A program made the translations under genes and the position numbers. From Leptolyngbya sp. KIOST-1 (GTDB lineage: Bacteria; Cyanobacteriota; Cyanobacteriia; Phormidesmidales; Phormidesmidaceae): a DNA stretch of 64,000 nucleotides. The notes under the pieces are model-generated. The model saw nothing but the letters and a program-made list of their open reading frames with translations, was not told the DNA's origin and searched no databases. Shown one piece after another: positions 1 to 7,381 of this stretch. The stretch spans positions 1,364,001-1,428,000 of the forward strand of contig NZ_JQFA01000004.1 in assembly GCF_000763385.1 (NCBI RefSeq), given 5' to 3'. Numbering within the stretch: position 1 is the stretch's first letter; every line of letters begins with the position of its first letter.

Positions 1-1
1 C

Positions 2-286
2 CGAGGCGATCTGTGCTTTGATTTGTCGCAGTACATCGGCCAGCTGAGGGTGCCCACGGCCATTATTTGGGGTAGAGGCTCTGAGTTTACGGGGCCAGAG
101 GTGGGTCGCCGGCTAAGGGAAATGAATCCCCAGGCCATTCGCATTTTTCACCAAATTGAAGATGTGGGCTTCACGCCCCAGCTCGAACTGCCTGGGGTCA
201 CCATTGGCCTGATCCGTAAGTTCCTGCCTCAGCTAAACGCCCAGGTTGTGGAACCATCGGAGATAGGCCCCTTGCCAACCTACTAA
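2..286 (+). CDS. alpha/beta hydrolase fold protein, C-terminal part (5' end outside window)
   Basis: The frame is open from base 2, so the gene begins left of the window; only about 94 residues are visible. The sequence VPTAIIWGRGSEFTGPEVGRR followed by an alternating strand/helix pattern resembles the last third of alpha/beta hydrolases, where the strand carrying the catalytic acid is followed by a helix and a final strand with the catalytic His. The nucleophile elbow is not visible, so activity and substrate cannot be judged. The last A of its stop codon is also the first base of a short terminal-inverted-repeat element (286-390), so the element sits directly against the gene end. Assignment rests on general resemblance only. 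Confidence 0.55.
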   Translation, partial: RGDLCFDLSQYIGQLRVPTAIIWGRGSEFTGPEVGRRLREMNPQAIRIFHQIEDVGFTPQLELPGVTIGLIRKFLPQLNAQVVEPSEIGPLPTY

Positions 287-771
287 TACCAAATCCTCAC
301 TGAATACCCCTGATTTGTAGGGGCGTAGCATGCTACGCCCCTACGGGATTCTTGATCATGAATCGGGGTTTCCCAACTCGGATTTCGTATAACCTGTGCT
401 TTGCGTAGGATCCAGAACCAGGTTGGCAAACGTGGGATGTCCCCCTCTGCCCCTGCGTCCAAACTTTTTCCTGCGCCTGTTTCCCAAATTTCTGTAGCGT
501 CCCTTCCCAGTATTAGTAGAGTTATTAAAGGCCCTGGCGTTTGGGCCTGCACGCGATCGCCCAGGTACAGCGGTAATTTATAGATGATATTGGTCTCGAC
601 CAGAACGGGGGCGATTCCCTGGTTGACCACCTCATGAATGGGCATGCCAATGGCCTCTAGCAGCTTGAGGCGGCCAATCTCCATCCAGTGAATATAGACA
701 GAATTGTTGACGTGCCCGGCAAAGTCGATCTGGTAGGTATAAACCTCCAGATCGTAGGTCAGTTTTTGCAT
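283..771 (-). pseudogene. acyl-CoA thioesterase (4HBT hot-dog family), 3'-truncated
   Basis: The first 75 or so residues are a clear 4HBT-type hot-dog start: DFAGHVNNSVYIHWMEIGRL with the catalytic-type Asp at about residue 16 and the HVNN loop. Family members then continue for another 55-65 residues of strands, but here the frame changes after LPLYLGDRVQ into unrelated sequence without hot-dog character. It runs through a low-complexity stretch and into the repeat element at 286-390, which supplies the last 35 residues and the stop. I read this as a thioesterase gene that lost its 3' end, with homologous coding ending near base 546. A functional short protein is possible but unlikely, because the hot-dog core sheet would be incomplete. 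Confidence 0.6.
286..390. repeat. MITE-like element, copy 1 (105 bp)
   Basis: The ends are near-perfect inverted repeats, ATACCAAATCC at the left and GGATTTCGTAT at the right. The interior holds the palindrome GGGGCGTAGCATGCTACGCCCC. The same ends bound elements at 37219-37321 and 52655-52759; copy 2 shares the interior palindrome. No coding capacity. Confidence 0.7.
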
Positions 772-844
772 GGTTTACCCGCCACAGAGCATGAACCGAT
801 CAAAAGTCACCACCCAGTGACAAGGAACCGTCAACGCTAATCTG

Positions 845-1651
845 CTAGGCCAGCACTTTGGCTGGCGACAGGGTTAGCACCTCCACGCCCTCTTTGGTTA
901 CCGCCACGGTGTGCTCAAACTGGGCCGACAGCTGGCGATCGACGGTGATGGCCGTCCAGCCGTCCACCAGGACTTCCGCCTCGTAGCTGCCGATGTTGAT
1001 CATCGGCTCAACGGTAAACACCATACCGGGGCGCAGCTTTTTGCCCTTGCCCTTTTCGCCGTAGTGGGGAATCTGCGGGGCGGCGTGGAAAATGCGGTGC
1101 ACCCCGTGACCGACAAAGTCGCGCACCACGGAGAAGCCTTCGCCCTCAGCGTACTCCTGAATGGCGGCGCCAATATCGCCCACCCGCGCACCGGGCTTGA
1201 CGGCGCGAATGCCGCGCCACATCGCTTCTTCGGTGACCTCCACCAGGCGGCGGGCCAGGGGGGAGGGCTCGCCCACCAGGAAGGTGCGGCTGGTGTCGCC
1301 GTGGTAGCCGTCCAGAATGGGGGTGACGTCGATATTGATGATGTCGCCGTCGCGCAGCACGTCTTCGGTGTTGGGAATGCCGTGACAGATAACTTCGTTA
1401 ATGCTGGTGCAGATGGAGCGGGGAAAGGGCATCACCGTGCCCGCATAGCCCAGGGGCGCGCTTTTCGCACCGCGCTTCTGGGTCCAGTCCTCAGCCAGGT
1501 CGTTGAGTTCCTGGGTGCTGACGCCGGGCTTGACGTAGGGGGTGAGGTAGTCGAGCAGCTGGGAGGCAAGCTGACAGGCTTTGCGCATTTTGTCGAGTTC
1601 GCGGCTCGATAGCAGGGTAATGACGTCGGAGGGTTGCTTTTGTTCTTCCAC
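845..1651 (-). CDS. map: methionine aminopeptidase, type I
   Basis: Removes the initiator methionine from nascent proteins in the cytoplasm. The 268-residue protein has the full pita-bread fold set: His90 for substrate, metal ligands Asp108, Asp119, His182, Glu215 and Glu246, and the second His at 189. These match E. coli H79/D97/D108/H171/E204/E235/H178 with constant spacing. Length is close to the usual 250-270 residues and there is no N-terminal zinc-finger extension. Cyanobacteria often carry more than one map paralogue, so this may not be the only copy. It lies alone, 73 bases downstream of the thioesterase remnant's start on the same strand. Confidence 0.95.
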   Translation of the reverse strand: MEEQKQPSDVITLLSSRELDKMRKACQLASQLLDYLTPYVKPGVSTQELNDLAEDWTQKRGAKSAPLGYAGTVMPFPRSICTSINEVICHGIPNTEDVLRDGDIINIDVTPILDGYHGDTSRTFLVGEPSPLARRLVEVTEEAMWRGIRAVKPGARVGDIGAAIQEYAEGEGFSVVRDFVGHGVHRIFHAAPQIPHYGEKGKGKKLRPGMVFTVEPMINIGSYEAEVLVDGWTAITVDRQLSAQFEHTVAVTKEGVEVLTLSPAKVLA

Positions 1652-1879
1652 GGTATGCCTTGGCTCGGTAAATGAAGGGGAAATGCCCTGGGCAGGTTGG
1701 GCATTTCGTCTGCTGTAAAGCCGTCACGGCCAGGAAGCCTACGGCGCTGCCAAAAATGCCTCTCAGATAGTATAACAATCGATACTCTGTTCCCCTGGGC
1801 AGAACTGAAGAATACCCGCTGGCCCGGTGAGTCTACCCACCCAAAAGCGAATGGCGGTCACGGTCAAGCCTAAACTTGT

Positions 1880-1951
1880 AGGTTGGGTGGCGCTCTAGCA
1901 AAACCCAACAGGGCTGACTGCCGTTGGGTTACGCTCCGCTTCACCCAACCT
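1880..1951. repeat. inverted repeat of the GGTTGGGT type
   Basis: AGGTTGGGTG (1880-1889) faces CACCCAACCT (1942-1951), with inner copies of AACCCAAC and GTTGGGTT between them. Similar GGTTGGGT...ACCCAACC hairpins are familiar as scattered intergenic repeats in cyanobacterial genomes. It lies downstream of the hypothetical gene at 2225-3595 on the minus strand and could act as a transcript-end hairpin. Confidence 0.55.
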
Positions 1952-2011
1952 CCGGGAACCCTAAATTTAGCTTTGACGCTGCACTAGCCTCCAATTCTGC
2001 GCCAAAGATAA

Positions 2012-2094
2012 TCCCCTGGCTTTTGGGTCGGGCGTAGCCAAGCTTGGCATACAGGGGTTTTGGCCACAATTGATGACACGCCCTAGTACTTGCC
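2012..2094 (+). repeat. dispersed repeat family 2, copy A
   Basis: Shares the string pattern CCCCTGGC-TTTTGGGTCGGGCGT, then GGCATACA, then TTTTGGCC and AATTGATGACACGCC, with copies at 5741-5818, 51908-51988 (reverse) and 52761-52860. No coding capacity. Confidence 0.65.
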
Positions 2095-2106
2095 CAACCT
2101 GATTGT

Positions 2107-2204
2107 GACAGGCTCCAACCGTCTAACGGTGCAGGGTACACGGTGTACGGTTTAAAGACTGCCGTGAACCGTACACCGTGCACCGTGAGCCCCACCAGCC
2201 TGTC
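2107..2204. repeat. nested palindrome, about 98 bp
   Basis: Outer arms GACAGGCT (2107-2114) and AGCCTGTC (2197-2204) enclose an inner perfect pair, CACGGTGTACGGTT (2139-2152) and AACCGTACACCGTG (2167-2180). It could fold as a cruciform or long RNA hairpin immediately downstream of the 2225-3595 gene. Function unknown. Confidence 0.6.
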
Positions 2205-2224
2205 ATCTTTGGCTTGGCAGACTA

Positions 2225-3595
2225 CTAGAGGGCAAAGCCCGACTTGCGCTTTTTGCCCTTGGACCCCTTAGATTTTTTCTTGGCCGAGTTCTGGTTTACC
2301 TCCTGCATGGCCTCCTGGAACAGGGTCTGTAGGTGCATCGGCACGCTGGCGATCTCCGGCAGGGTCGGCGTCAATGACTTGCCAGCGTGAATCAGGATAT
2401 CGTCGAGGTCGTCTGGGGTCAGGTTGGGGCGATCGAGACACCGCTCCAGGGAGGCCAGCAGCGGCGCGCCCTGCTCGTCTACCAGACAGCGCCAGATGTA
2501 GGGGTTGACCGTTTCCTCGCGGAGGTACTTTTGGGTCAGGGCGTCCAGAGACGCTGGCGACTCGCGATCGTCGGCTTGCAGCAGCTGAATGTAGCGATCG
2601 TAATCGGTCAAGAAGGTCTGGCCCCAGCGGGGATGCACAAAGACGGAGACAGCCTCAGCCCGGCGCAACTCATTGGGCAAATTGATCGGCGGCATCGCCA
2701 TTTTGATCGTCTGCTTACTTTTGAGCAGGCGGTTGACCTGACGGCCATCTTCCCCCATTTCCTCAAGGGATTCGGCCATCTCTTCCTCAGAAATGCCGGC
2801 CTCATCCGCCAGTTCCTGGAACGATTTTGACGAGTCAAAGCCCACCGCTTCCAGACGGCGCTCAGTGACTAAATCCTGGTAGGCCTGCAGCTTTTTGTTG
2901 AGCTCATGTCCTGGCAGCGTGATGCGATCGCGGCCAAAGAAATCGACAAAATCGTTGTAGTAACATTCCACCGATTTCCAGGCTTCCTCCAGCAGCTCAG
3001 GGGCGTCTCCGTAGAGGTAGTTGGGAAACCATTTTTTGAAGTTGCCGATGGCGACAGCCAGCTTGGGCTTGCCCAGTTTGCCCAGCAGCATCAGCGGACC
3101 AGAGAACAGCCAAATTTCGGCTTCGGGGCTGCCGGGAGCCAGCCTGGTAATTAACATTTCCCCGGCGCTGAGGCGGGCCAGCTCTTCCTTGGCCTGAAGC
3201 TCGTTGGCCTCGACCCAGTAGGTTTTTTCGGTCAGCCAGTTCATCAGTTCGTAGCGGTTCTCGTCCGTTTGAAGAACCACAAACAATCCGTTGAACGTGC
3301 GCTTCCAGCTCTGGACCAGCGCTCGCTCGGCGGGAGACAGATCGGGATGAGCTTCGGTAAAAATATCCAGCACCGGCTGGTGATCGACTTCTCCCTCAGT
3401 CAAAAACATGTCGATCGCTAAGCCGGAGCGGTTGACTCCCTGGAGGTTGTTCTCTGACCAATGGCTGAAGCAATCAGCGCTGTACCGCTCCAGAGCGGTG
3501 GCCAGTTCGCCGTCGGCGTCTAGCACAAAGGTCTGTATAGATTGCTTTAGAAGTACGACGGATTGGGCCAGGGATTGCTGGGGTGGAGCTTGCAT
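2225..3595 (-). CDS. conserved hypothetical protein with Lys-rich tail
   Basis: I do not recognise a domain in this 456-residue soluble protein. It is acidic and mostly helical in appearance, with clusters such as ISEEEMAESLEEMGEDG near residues 285-305. It ends in a basic tail (KKKSKGSKGKKRKS) that could contact nucleic acid or membranes. No signal peptide or membrane span is visible. Codon use and GC look like the neighbours and the frame is long and clean, so I accept it as real. It stands alone between repeat-rich spacers, transcribed away from the 3596-3885 gap. No function is proposed. Confidence 0.75.
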   Translation of the reverse strand: MQAPPQQSLAQSVVLLKQSIQTFVLDADGELATALERYSADCFSHWSENNLQGVNRSGLAIDMFLTEGEVDHQPVLDIFTEAHPDLSPAERALVQSWKRTFNGLFVVLQTDENRYELMNWLTEKTYWVEANELQAKEELARLSAGEMLITRLAPGSPEAEIWLFSGPLMLLGKLGKPKLAVAIGNFKKWFPNYLYGDAPELLEEAWKSVECYYNDFVDFFGRDRITLPGHELNKKLQAYQDLVTERRLEAVGFDSSKSFQELADEAGISEEEMAESLEEMGEDGRQVNRLLKSKQTIKMAMPPINLPNELRRAEAVSVFVHPRWGQTFLTDYDRYIQLLQADDRESPASLDALTQKYLREETVNPYIWRCLVDEQGAPLLASLERCLDRPNLTPDDLDDILIHAGKSLTPTLPEIASVPMHLQTLFQEAMQEVNQNSAKKKSKGSKGKKRKSGFAL

Positions 3596-3742
3596 TAACT
3601 TAATAGTTACTGACTTCAGAACTTCGGAGTTACGTCAACGTTACCATGCTTTTGGCTGCTTGCCTCAGCCGTTTTTAGGATGGGGTTTGTATTTCCTTGA
3701 CTACTACTAGTTTGTTACTACACAGCTACTACACAGCAGAAA

Positions 3743-3800
3743 TGCAGCCATTAGAACAAAGCCAAACATCTTTCGGTTTGACCTCATTCTAATGGCTGCA
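3743..3800. repeat. perfect 14-bp inverted repeat, possible terminator hairpin
   Basis: TGCAGCCATTAGAA (3743-3756) pairs with TTCTAATGGCTGCA (3787-3800), with a smaller CCAAAC/GTTTGA stem inside the loop. It lies 86 bases downstream of the stop of the minus-strand GlsB-type gene. The T run after the stem on the minus strand is short, so intrinsic termination is possible rather than clear. Confidence 0.5.
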
Positions 3801-3885
3801 AAAGTTACCCGTTATCAGCAAATGAAGGATTCAAAGGAATACCATCGTCTGTTGATAGTTTCGATTTTATCTAGGCATCAAAGGC

Positions 3886-4158
3886 TTAGACAGTGGTCTT
3901 ACGGGTGGCTGCATAGTAGATGAACAGAGCAATGATGGCACCCAGAACGGCGAGGAATACACCACCAATGCTAAGACCTGTTGCCGTTAGGGCAAAGGTT
4001 CCTGTGGTCAACAGAGTGTATAGGCTACCACCAACAAAGGCACCAATCACACCCAAGATGAGGGTGCCCAGAATGCCGCCGCTCTGACGACCTGGGTAGA
4101 TAGCTTTTGCAATAGCGCCGGCAACCAGACCCAATACGATCCAAGCTAAGATGTTCAT
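3886..4158 (-). CDS. GlsB/YeaQ/YmgE family (transglycosylase-associated) membrane protein
   Basis: A 90-residue hydrophobic protein with three probable membrane segments (about 5-20, 27-50 and 60-84), starting MNILAWIVLGLVAGAIAKAI. This start, the glycine-rich GGILGTLILGVIGAFVGG stretch and the size are typical of the GlsB/YeaQ/YmgE family, often annotated as transglycosylase-associated or stress-response membrane proteins. Biochemical function is not established for the family. A strong ribosome site (GGAGAT) lies eight bases before the ATG. It is a single-gene unit, with a perfect inverted repeat downstream. Confidence 0.85.
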   Translation of the reverse strand: MNILAWIVLGLVAGAIAKAIYPGRQSGGILGTLILGVIGAFVGGSLYTLLTTGTFALTATGLSIGGVFLAVLGAIIALFIYYAATRKTTV

Positions 4159-4464
4159 AATTTATCTCCAGAATTCTTTAAGCAGAAGTAGCTAAGCGCT
4201 TCTTACCTACACTCATAGAATAGTCGGATCAACCCAGGGCCAGAACCACCGAGGGGCATAGTTGGGGCTCGCCTAGAGACATACAAACAGACAAACAAAC
4301 GACACACGAAAGACATACCCAGGGCCTACGGCATGTCACGGTTTGCAGGCCCAAATTCTTTGCTACCAGCGCTGCCGGGGCGACTCAAACCGCTGACCAG
4401 GGGCTGAAACCGTTGATGATTGAGCACCAGAGGCGATCGATGGCATCCCTGCCGTGGGCCAGCC
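4159..4464. other. 306-bp gene-free stretch
   Basis: Lies between the GlsB-type gene and the end of the aldo/keto reductase, both on the minus strand. It should contain the GlsB promoter in its left part. I see no gene, tRNA or clear repeat; the A- and C-rich run ACAAACAGACAAACAAACGA near 4285 is the only compositional oddity. Confidence 0.6.
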
Positions 4465-5592
4465 TCAATCGCCCCAGAGGCGGCGGCGGGCGGGGCCTTG
4501 CAGGCGGTTGTGGGTATCGCGCAGCAGGGCGGGAATGTCTAGCTGTTCGGGGCAGCGGGGCAGGCAGTCGCCACAGTCGGTGCAGCGGTTGGCTTTGCGG
4601 CCGGGAAACCAGTGGCCAGCGTTCTCAAACATGCGGTAGCGGTATTCGCCAAAGGGCTGCATGCCGTAGGCCACGGTCAGGTTTCGGAGCCGCAGCACTT
4701 CGGGAATGTGGATGGCTTCGGGACAGGGCAGGCAGGCGTAGCACTGGGCACAGCGATCGCTCCCCAGGGCCGCCGATTCCTGCGCCGAGAGACGGTCCAG
4801 GGCGGCGAGCTCTGCGGCGGTGAGGGGATCGGTGCGGTCGCCCAACTCGGCCAGGGGAGCCAGTTCTGCCGGGGTGGCGGGGCCGGTGCTGAGAGTGGTA
4901 ATGCGGGGATCGGCCAGCAGCCAGCGGTAGGTGAGTTCCAGAGGGCTAAACGGAGCGCAGAGCTGCTGCAGCTGAGGCGATGGGCTGTAGAGCATGCCCC
5001 CCTTGTCGCCGGGGGAGATGATGAAGATGCCCAGATCCCGCTCGGTGGCGCGCGCCAGCACCGGGGCGTGGCGCTGAAAAAAATAATAGTAGTGCAGGTT
5101 GACAAAATCGAACTGGTCGGTGGCGATCGCCCCCTCGATCACCTCGCGGCTGCCGTGGGTCGAGAATCCCACAGAGCCCAGCTTGCCCTCGGCCTGAAAC
5201 TGCCGCACCGCCGCCATACAGCCGTGGCGGTCGCTGACTTGGGCTAAATGCGCGGGGGTATTCACCCCGTGGATGGCGAGGCAGTGGATGCGATCGAGCC
5301 CCAGCCGCTCCAGGGAGTCCGTCAGGCGCTGGGCCATGGTGGCCGCATCGGGCTGGGGCGGAATTTTGGTGGTGATCACCAGGTTGGGGGGCAGTGCCGC
5401 CGTTTTCAGAAACTGCCCCAGCCAGCGTTCGCTGGTGCCGTAGCCCTGGGCGGTTTCGATGTGGTTGATGCCCAGCGCCAGCCCGGCCGTCAGGGTGTCG
5501 CGAAACACCGCCTCGGTGGCCAGGGCGCGCATGGTCCCCAGCGATAGCACCGAGAGCGAGAGATTGGTGCGACCAAACCGACGGTATTGCAT
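4465..5592 (-). CDS. aldo/keto reductase with C-terminal double [4Fe-4S] ferredoxin domain
   Basis: Residues 1-260 form an aldo/keto reductase barrel: MQYRRFGRTNLSLSVLSLGT start, the active-site loop ETAQGYG with Tyr51, Lys76 and His108. The usual Asp of the tetrad appears as Glu46. Residues 281-347 carry two cysteine sets (C281, C284, C287, C290 and C337, C340, C343, C347), each followed by Pro, as in the ferredoxin-like tail of the Fe-S AKR subfamily found in cyanobacteria and anaerobes. It probably couples NAD(P)H or ferredoxin electrons to a carbonyl substrate that cannot be named. 375 residues is normal for this subfamily. It stands alone on the minus strand. Confidence 0.88.
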   Translation of the reverse strand: MQYRRFGRTNLSLSVLSLGTMRALATEAVFRDTLTAGLALGINHIETAQGYGTSERWLGQFLKTAALPPNLVITTKIPPQPDAATMAQRLTDSLERLGLDRIHCLAIHGVNTPAHLAQVSDRHGCMAAVRQFQAEGKLGSVGFSTHGSREVIEGAIATDQFDFVNLHYYYFFQRHAPVLARATERDLGIFIISPGDKGGMLYSPSPQLQQLCAPFSPLELTYRWLLADPRITTLSTGPATPAELAPLAELGDRTDPLTAAELAALDRLSAQESAALGSDRCAQCYACLPCPEAIHIPEVLRLRNLTVAYGMQPFGEYRYRMFENAGHWFPGRKANRCTDCGDCLPRCPEQLDIPALLRDTHNRLQGPARRRLWGD

Positions 5593-5740
5593 GGCCTAGA
5601 ACAGCGGGAACGGTGCGGGCCCCCTTGCCAGGGAGATGGTCGAGAATCCCCCCGCCCATGGCAACGGGGGCAGGTAAGGGGTTGAATCCTCTAGGGGCTG
5701 TGATCAAGTAGCCTTTGAAGGCCCTAGAGTCAACGGGTAC

Positions 5741-5818
5741 AGCCCCTAGCCTGGTTTTTGGGTCGGGCGTGGCAAGGCTCGGAATACAAGGCTTTTGGCT
5801 AGAATTGATCACACGCCT
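5741..5818 (+). repeat. dispersed repeat family 2, copy B
   Basis: Best preserved copy: AGCCCCTAGCCTGG, TTTTTGGGTCGGGCGTGG, AAGGCTCGGAATACAAGGC, then TTTTGGCTAGAATTGATCAC. A perfect 11-bp inverted repeat, CTAGGGGCTGT (5691-5701) against ACAGCCCCTAG (5739-5749), precedes and overlaps it. It lies in the spacer between the aldo/keto reductase and the BFN-domain gene. Confidence 0.65.
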
Positions 5819-5844
5819 TAAGGGGGGAGAATCAGCTTCGCCCG

Positions 5845-6372
5845 TCAGGAGTCTGAGCTTTCCAGCGTATCGTTGCTGGTGGAAGACTTTTTGCCCCGGT
5901 GGGTGAAGTCGGAGGGGTTGAGGTTGGCCAGAAAGGCCTGGAACGCCTGCTTTTCAGCTTCGTCGGCATCGCGATCGACCGGGATCGAGGCTTCGGCAAT
6001 CACTTCCTCCATCACCCAGATGGGGGCATCGAGCCGCAGGGCGATCGCGATCGCGTCGCTGGGGCGTGAGTCTAGCTCCCGGCGAATTTCGCCCCTGGAG
6101 AGGGTGAGCAGGGCGTAGTAGGTGTTGTCTTGCAGCGAGTGAATCACCACCCGCTCCAGGGTCATGTCCCACTCGTCCAGCAGGTTGACAAACAGATCGT
6201 GGGTGAGGGGACGGGGGGCCGGCTGATTTTCGAGTACGGCGATAATCGAGCTGGCCTGTTCTTTACTGATATAGATGGGGACCTGACGGCGATCGGTGGT
6301 GTCTCGCAGCAAAATCACCGGAGTTCGCGACATCGCATCCAGGGCAATCCCGGCGACTCTCATTTCAATCAT
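5845..6372 (-). CDS. bifunctional nuclease family (BFN, DUF151) protein
   Basis: A 175-residue protein whose first 130 residues match the BFN/DUF151 domain: MIEMRVAGIALDAMSRTPVI, LPIYI-type strand (VPIYISKEQASSI), and the conserved RPSDAIAIALRLDAPIWV segment. Plant members have been described with RNase and DNase activity; bacterial members are uncharacterised or linked to stress. Residues 140-175 form a polar Ser/Lys/Asp tail. No membrane segment. Single gene, divergent from ribE across a 311-bp spacer. Confidence 0.85.
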   Translation of the reverse strand: MIEMRVAGIALDAMSRTPVILLRDTTDRRQVPIYISKEQASSIIAVLENQPAPRPLTHDLFVNLLDEWDMTLERVVIHSLQDNTYYALLTLSRGEIRRELDSRPSDAIAIALRLDAPIWVMEEVIAEASIPVDRDADEAEKQAFQAFLANLNPSDFTHRGKKSSTSNDTLESSDS

Positions 6373-6683
6373 TAGCTTGGCCTCTTGGATCCGTTGACTG
6401 GCGTGCTCTGGTGTTCTCGTTAGCCTGGAAGCGGTCCTTCAACCAGTGTACCGGGTTGATTGCGGGCCGGACTATTTACTGTGGACGGCAGGCCTTGAGG
6501 ACGATGTGAAGCATTTTTAAACCGGCGGGTGGGCAGGCAATGCCCGTCTAGTCTATCTAAAGCTTATCTATGGGCCGATGAAACTTGGGCTACTCTAAAG
6601 AAAAAAAGTATTGCTTTTAGTATGCCCCGATCGCGCCCTGGTCAGTTCGCCCTTTCCCTGAGAATTTTCTTAAGGTTACGGCC
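6373..6683. other. 311-bp divergent promoter region, BFN gene and ribE
   Basis: Must hold the promoters of both genes. An A-rich segment (AAAGAAAAAAAGTATTGC, near 6596) and a TTTTCTTAAGG stretch just before the ribE start are visible. I found no FMN-riboswitch-like conserved boxes. Confidence 0.5.
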
Positions 6684-7355
6684 ATGTTTACCGGATTGAT
6701 TCAGGCCCAGGGCAGTCTCTTTCACCGGGGCAACACGCAGGTCTACGTGCGCTGGGACACCCTGCCCTTGCCTCCGGCCCTGGGCGATGTGGCCCTGGGC
6801 GACAGCATTGCCGTAGACGGCATTTGTCTGACGGTGGAGACCATTTTGCCCGATGGCTTCGTGGCGGCGGTTTCTCCAGAGACCCTCGATCGCACCAGTC
6901 TGGGCCGGCTGGCCGACGGCAGCCGAGTCAACCTGGAGTCGTCGCTGCGGGTGGGCAGCAAGATTGGCGGTCATTTCGTTACCGGCCACATCGACGGGCA
7001 GGGCCACCTGGAAGCGGCGATCGCCACCGAAGACGCCTGGCGGCTGAGCTTCACCGTGGGCGATCGCCGGGTGGCCCGCTACATCGTGCCCAAGGGCAGC
7101 ATTGCGGTCAATGGCATCAGCCTGACGGTGGCGGAGTGCAGCCCCGGCGGGGACTGGTTCGCGGTGGCGGTGATCCCCGTCACCTATCGCGAGACCACCC
7201 TGCAGCACCTGCGCCCCGGCCAGGCGGTGAACCTGGAGGGTGATGTGCTGGGCAAGTACGTGGAAAAATTTATGGGGTCCCAGGCCGATCCCCCAGCGGG
7301 TGCACCGATGGACAGCGGACTGTCCCTGGAGTTTTTGGCGGAGCACGGGTACTGA
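6684..7355 (+). CDS. ribE: riboflavin synthase, alpha chain
   Basis: Condenses two 6,7-dimethyl-8-ribityllumazine molecules to riboflavin in flavin synthesis. The canonical MFTGLI start is present. Two lumazine-binding barrels follow in tandem (about 1-90 and 98-190), each with its marker: DSIAVDGICLTV (40-51) and GSIAVNGISLTV (138-149), plus GHFVTGHIDG at 97-106 in the linker strand. At 223 residues it is slightly longer than usual because of a Pro/Ala-rich C-terminus. The gene is alone on the plus strand and convergent with the glycosyltransferase 26 bases away. In cyanobacteria rib genes are scattered, so isolation is normal. Confidence 0.95.
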   Translation: MFTGLIQAQGSLFHRGNTQVYVRWDTLPLPPALGDVALGDSIAVDGICLTVETILPDGFVAAVSPETLDRTSLGRLADGSRVNLESSLRVGSKIGGHFVTGHIDGQGHLEAAIATEDAWRLSFTVGDRRVARYIVPKGSIAVNGISLTVAECSPGGDWFAVAVIPVTYRETTLQHLRPGQAVNLEGDVLGKYVEKFMGSQADPPAGAPMDSGLSLEFLAEHGY

Positions 7356-7381
7356 GCGGCACCCAAACCGCTGTCTAGGTG

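Larger units (their letters stand above)
1652..2224. other. 573-bp gene-free stretch filled with repeats
   Basis: No convincing gene. From left to right it holds a dispersed inverted repeat built on AGGTTGGGTG (1880-1951), one copy of a second dispersed repeat family (2012-2094) and a long imperfect palindrome (2107-2204). An 84-residue minus-strand frame at 1941-2195 only traverses these repeats and is not credible. Confidence 0.75.

Noticed and set aside
1941..2195. Minus-strand frame of 84 codons
   Set aside because: It only reads through dispersed repeats and a palindrome, without a family match or good start.
6373..6683. FMN riboswitch before ribE
   Set aside because: None of the conserved RFN boxes could be found.
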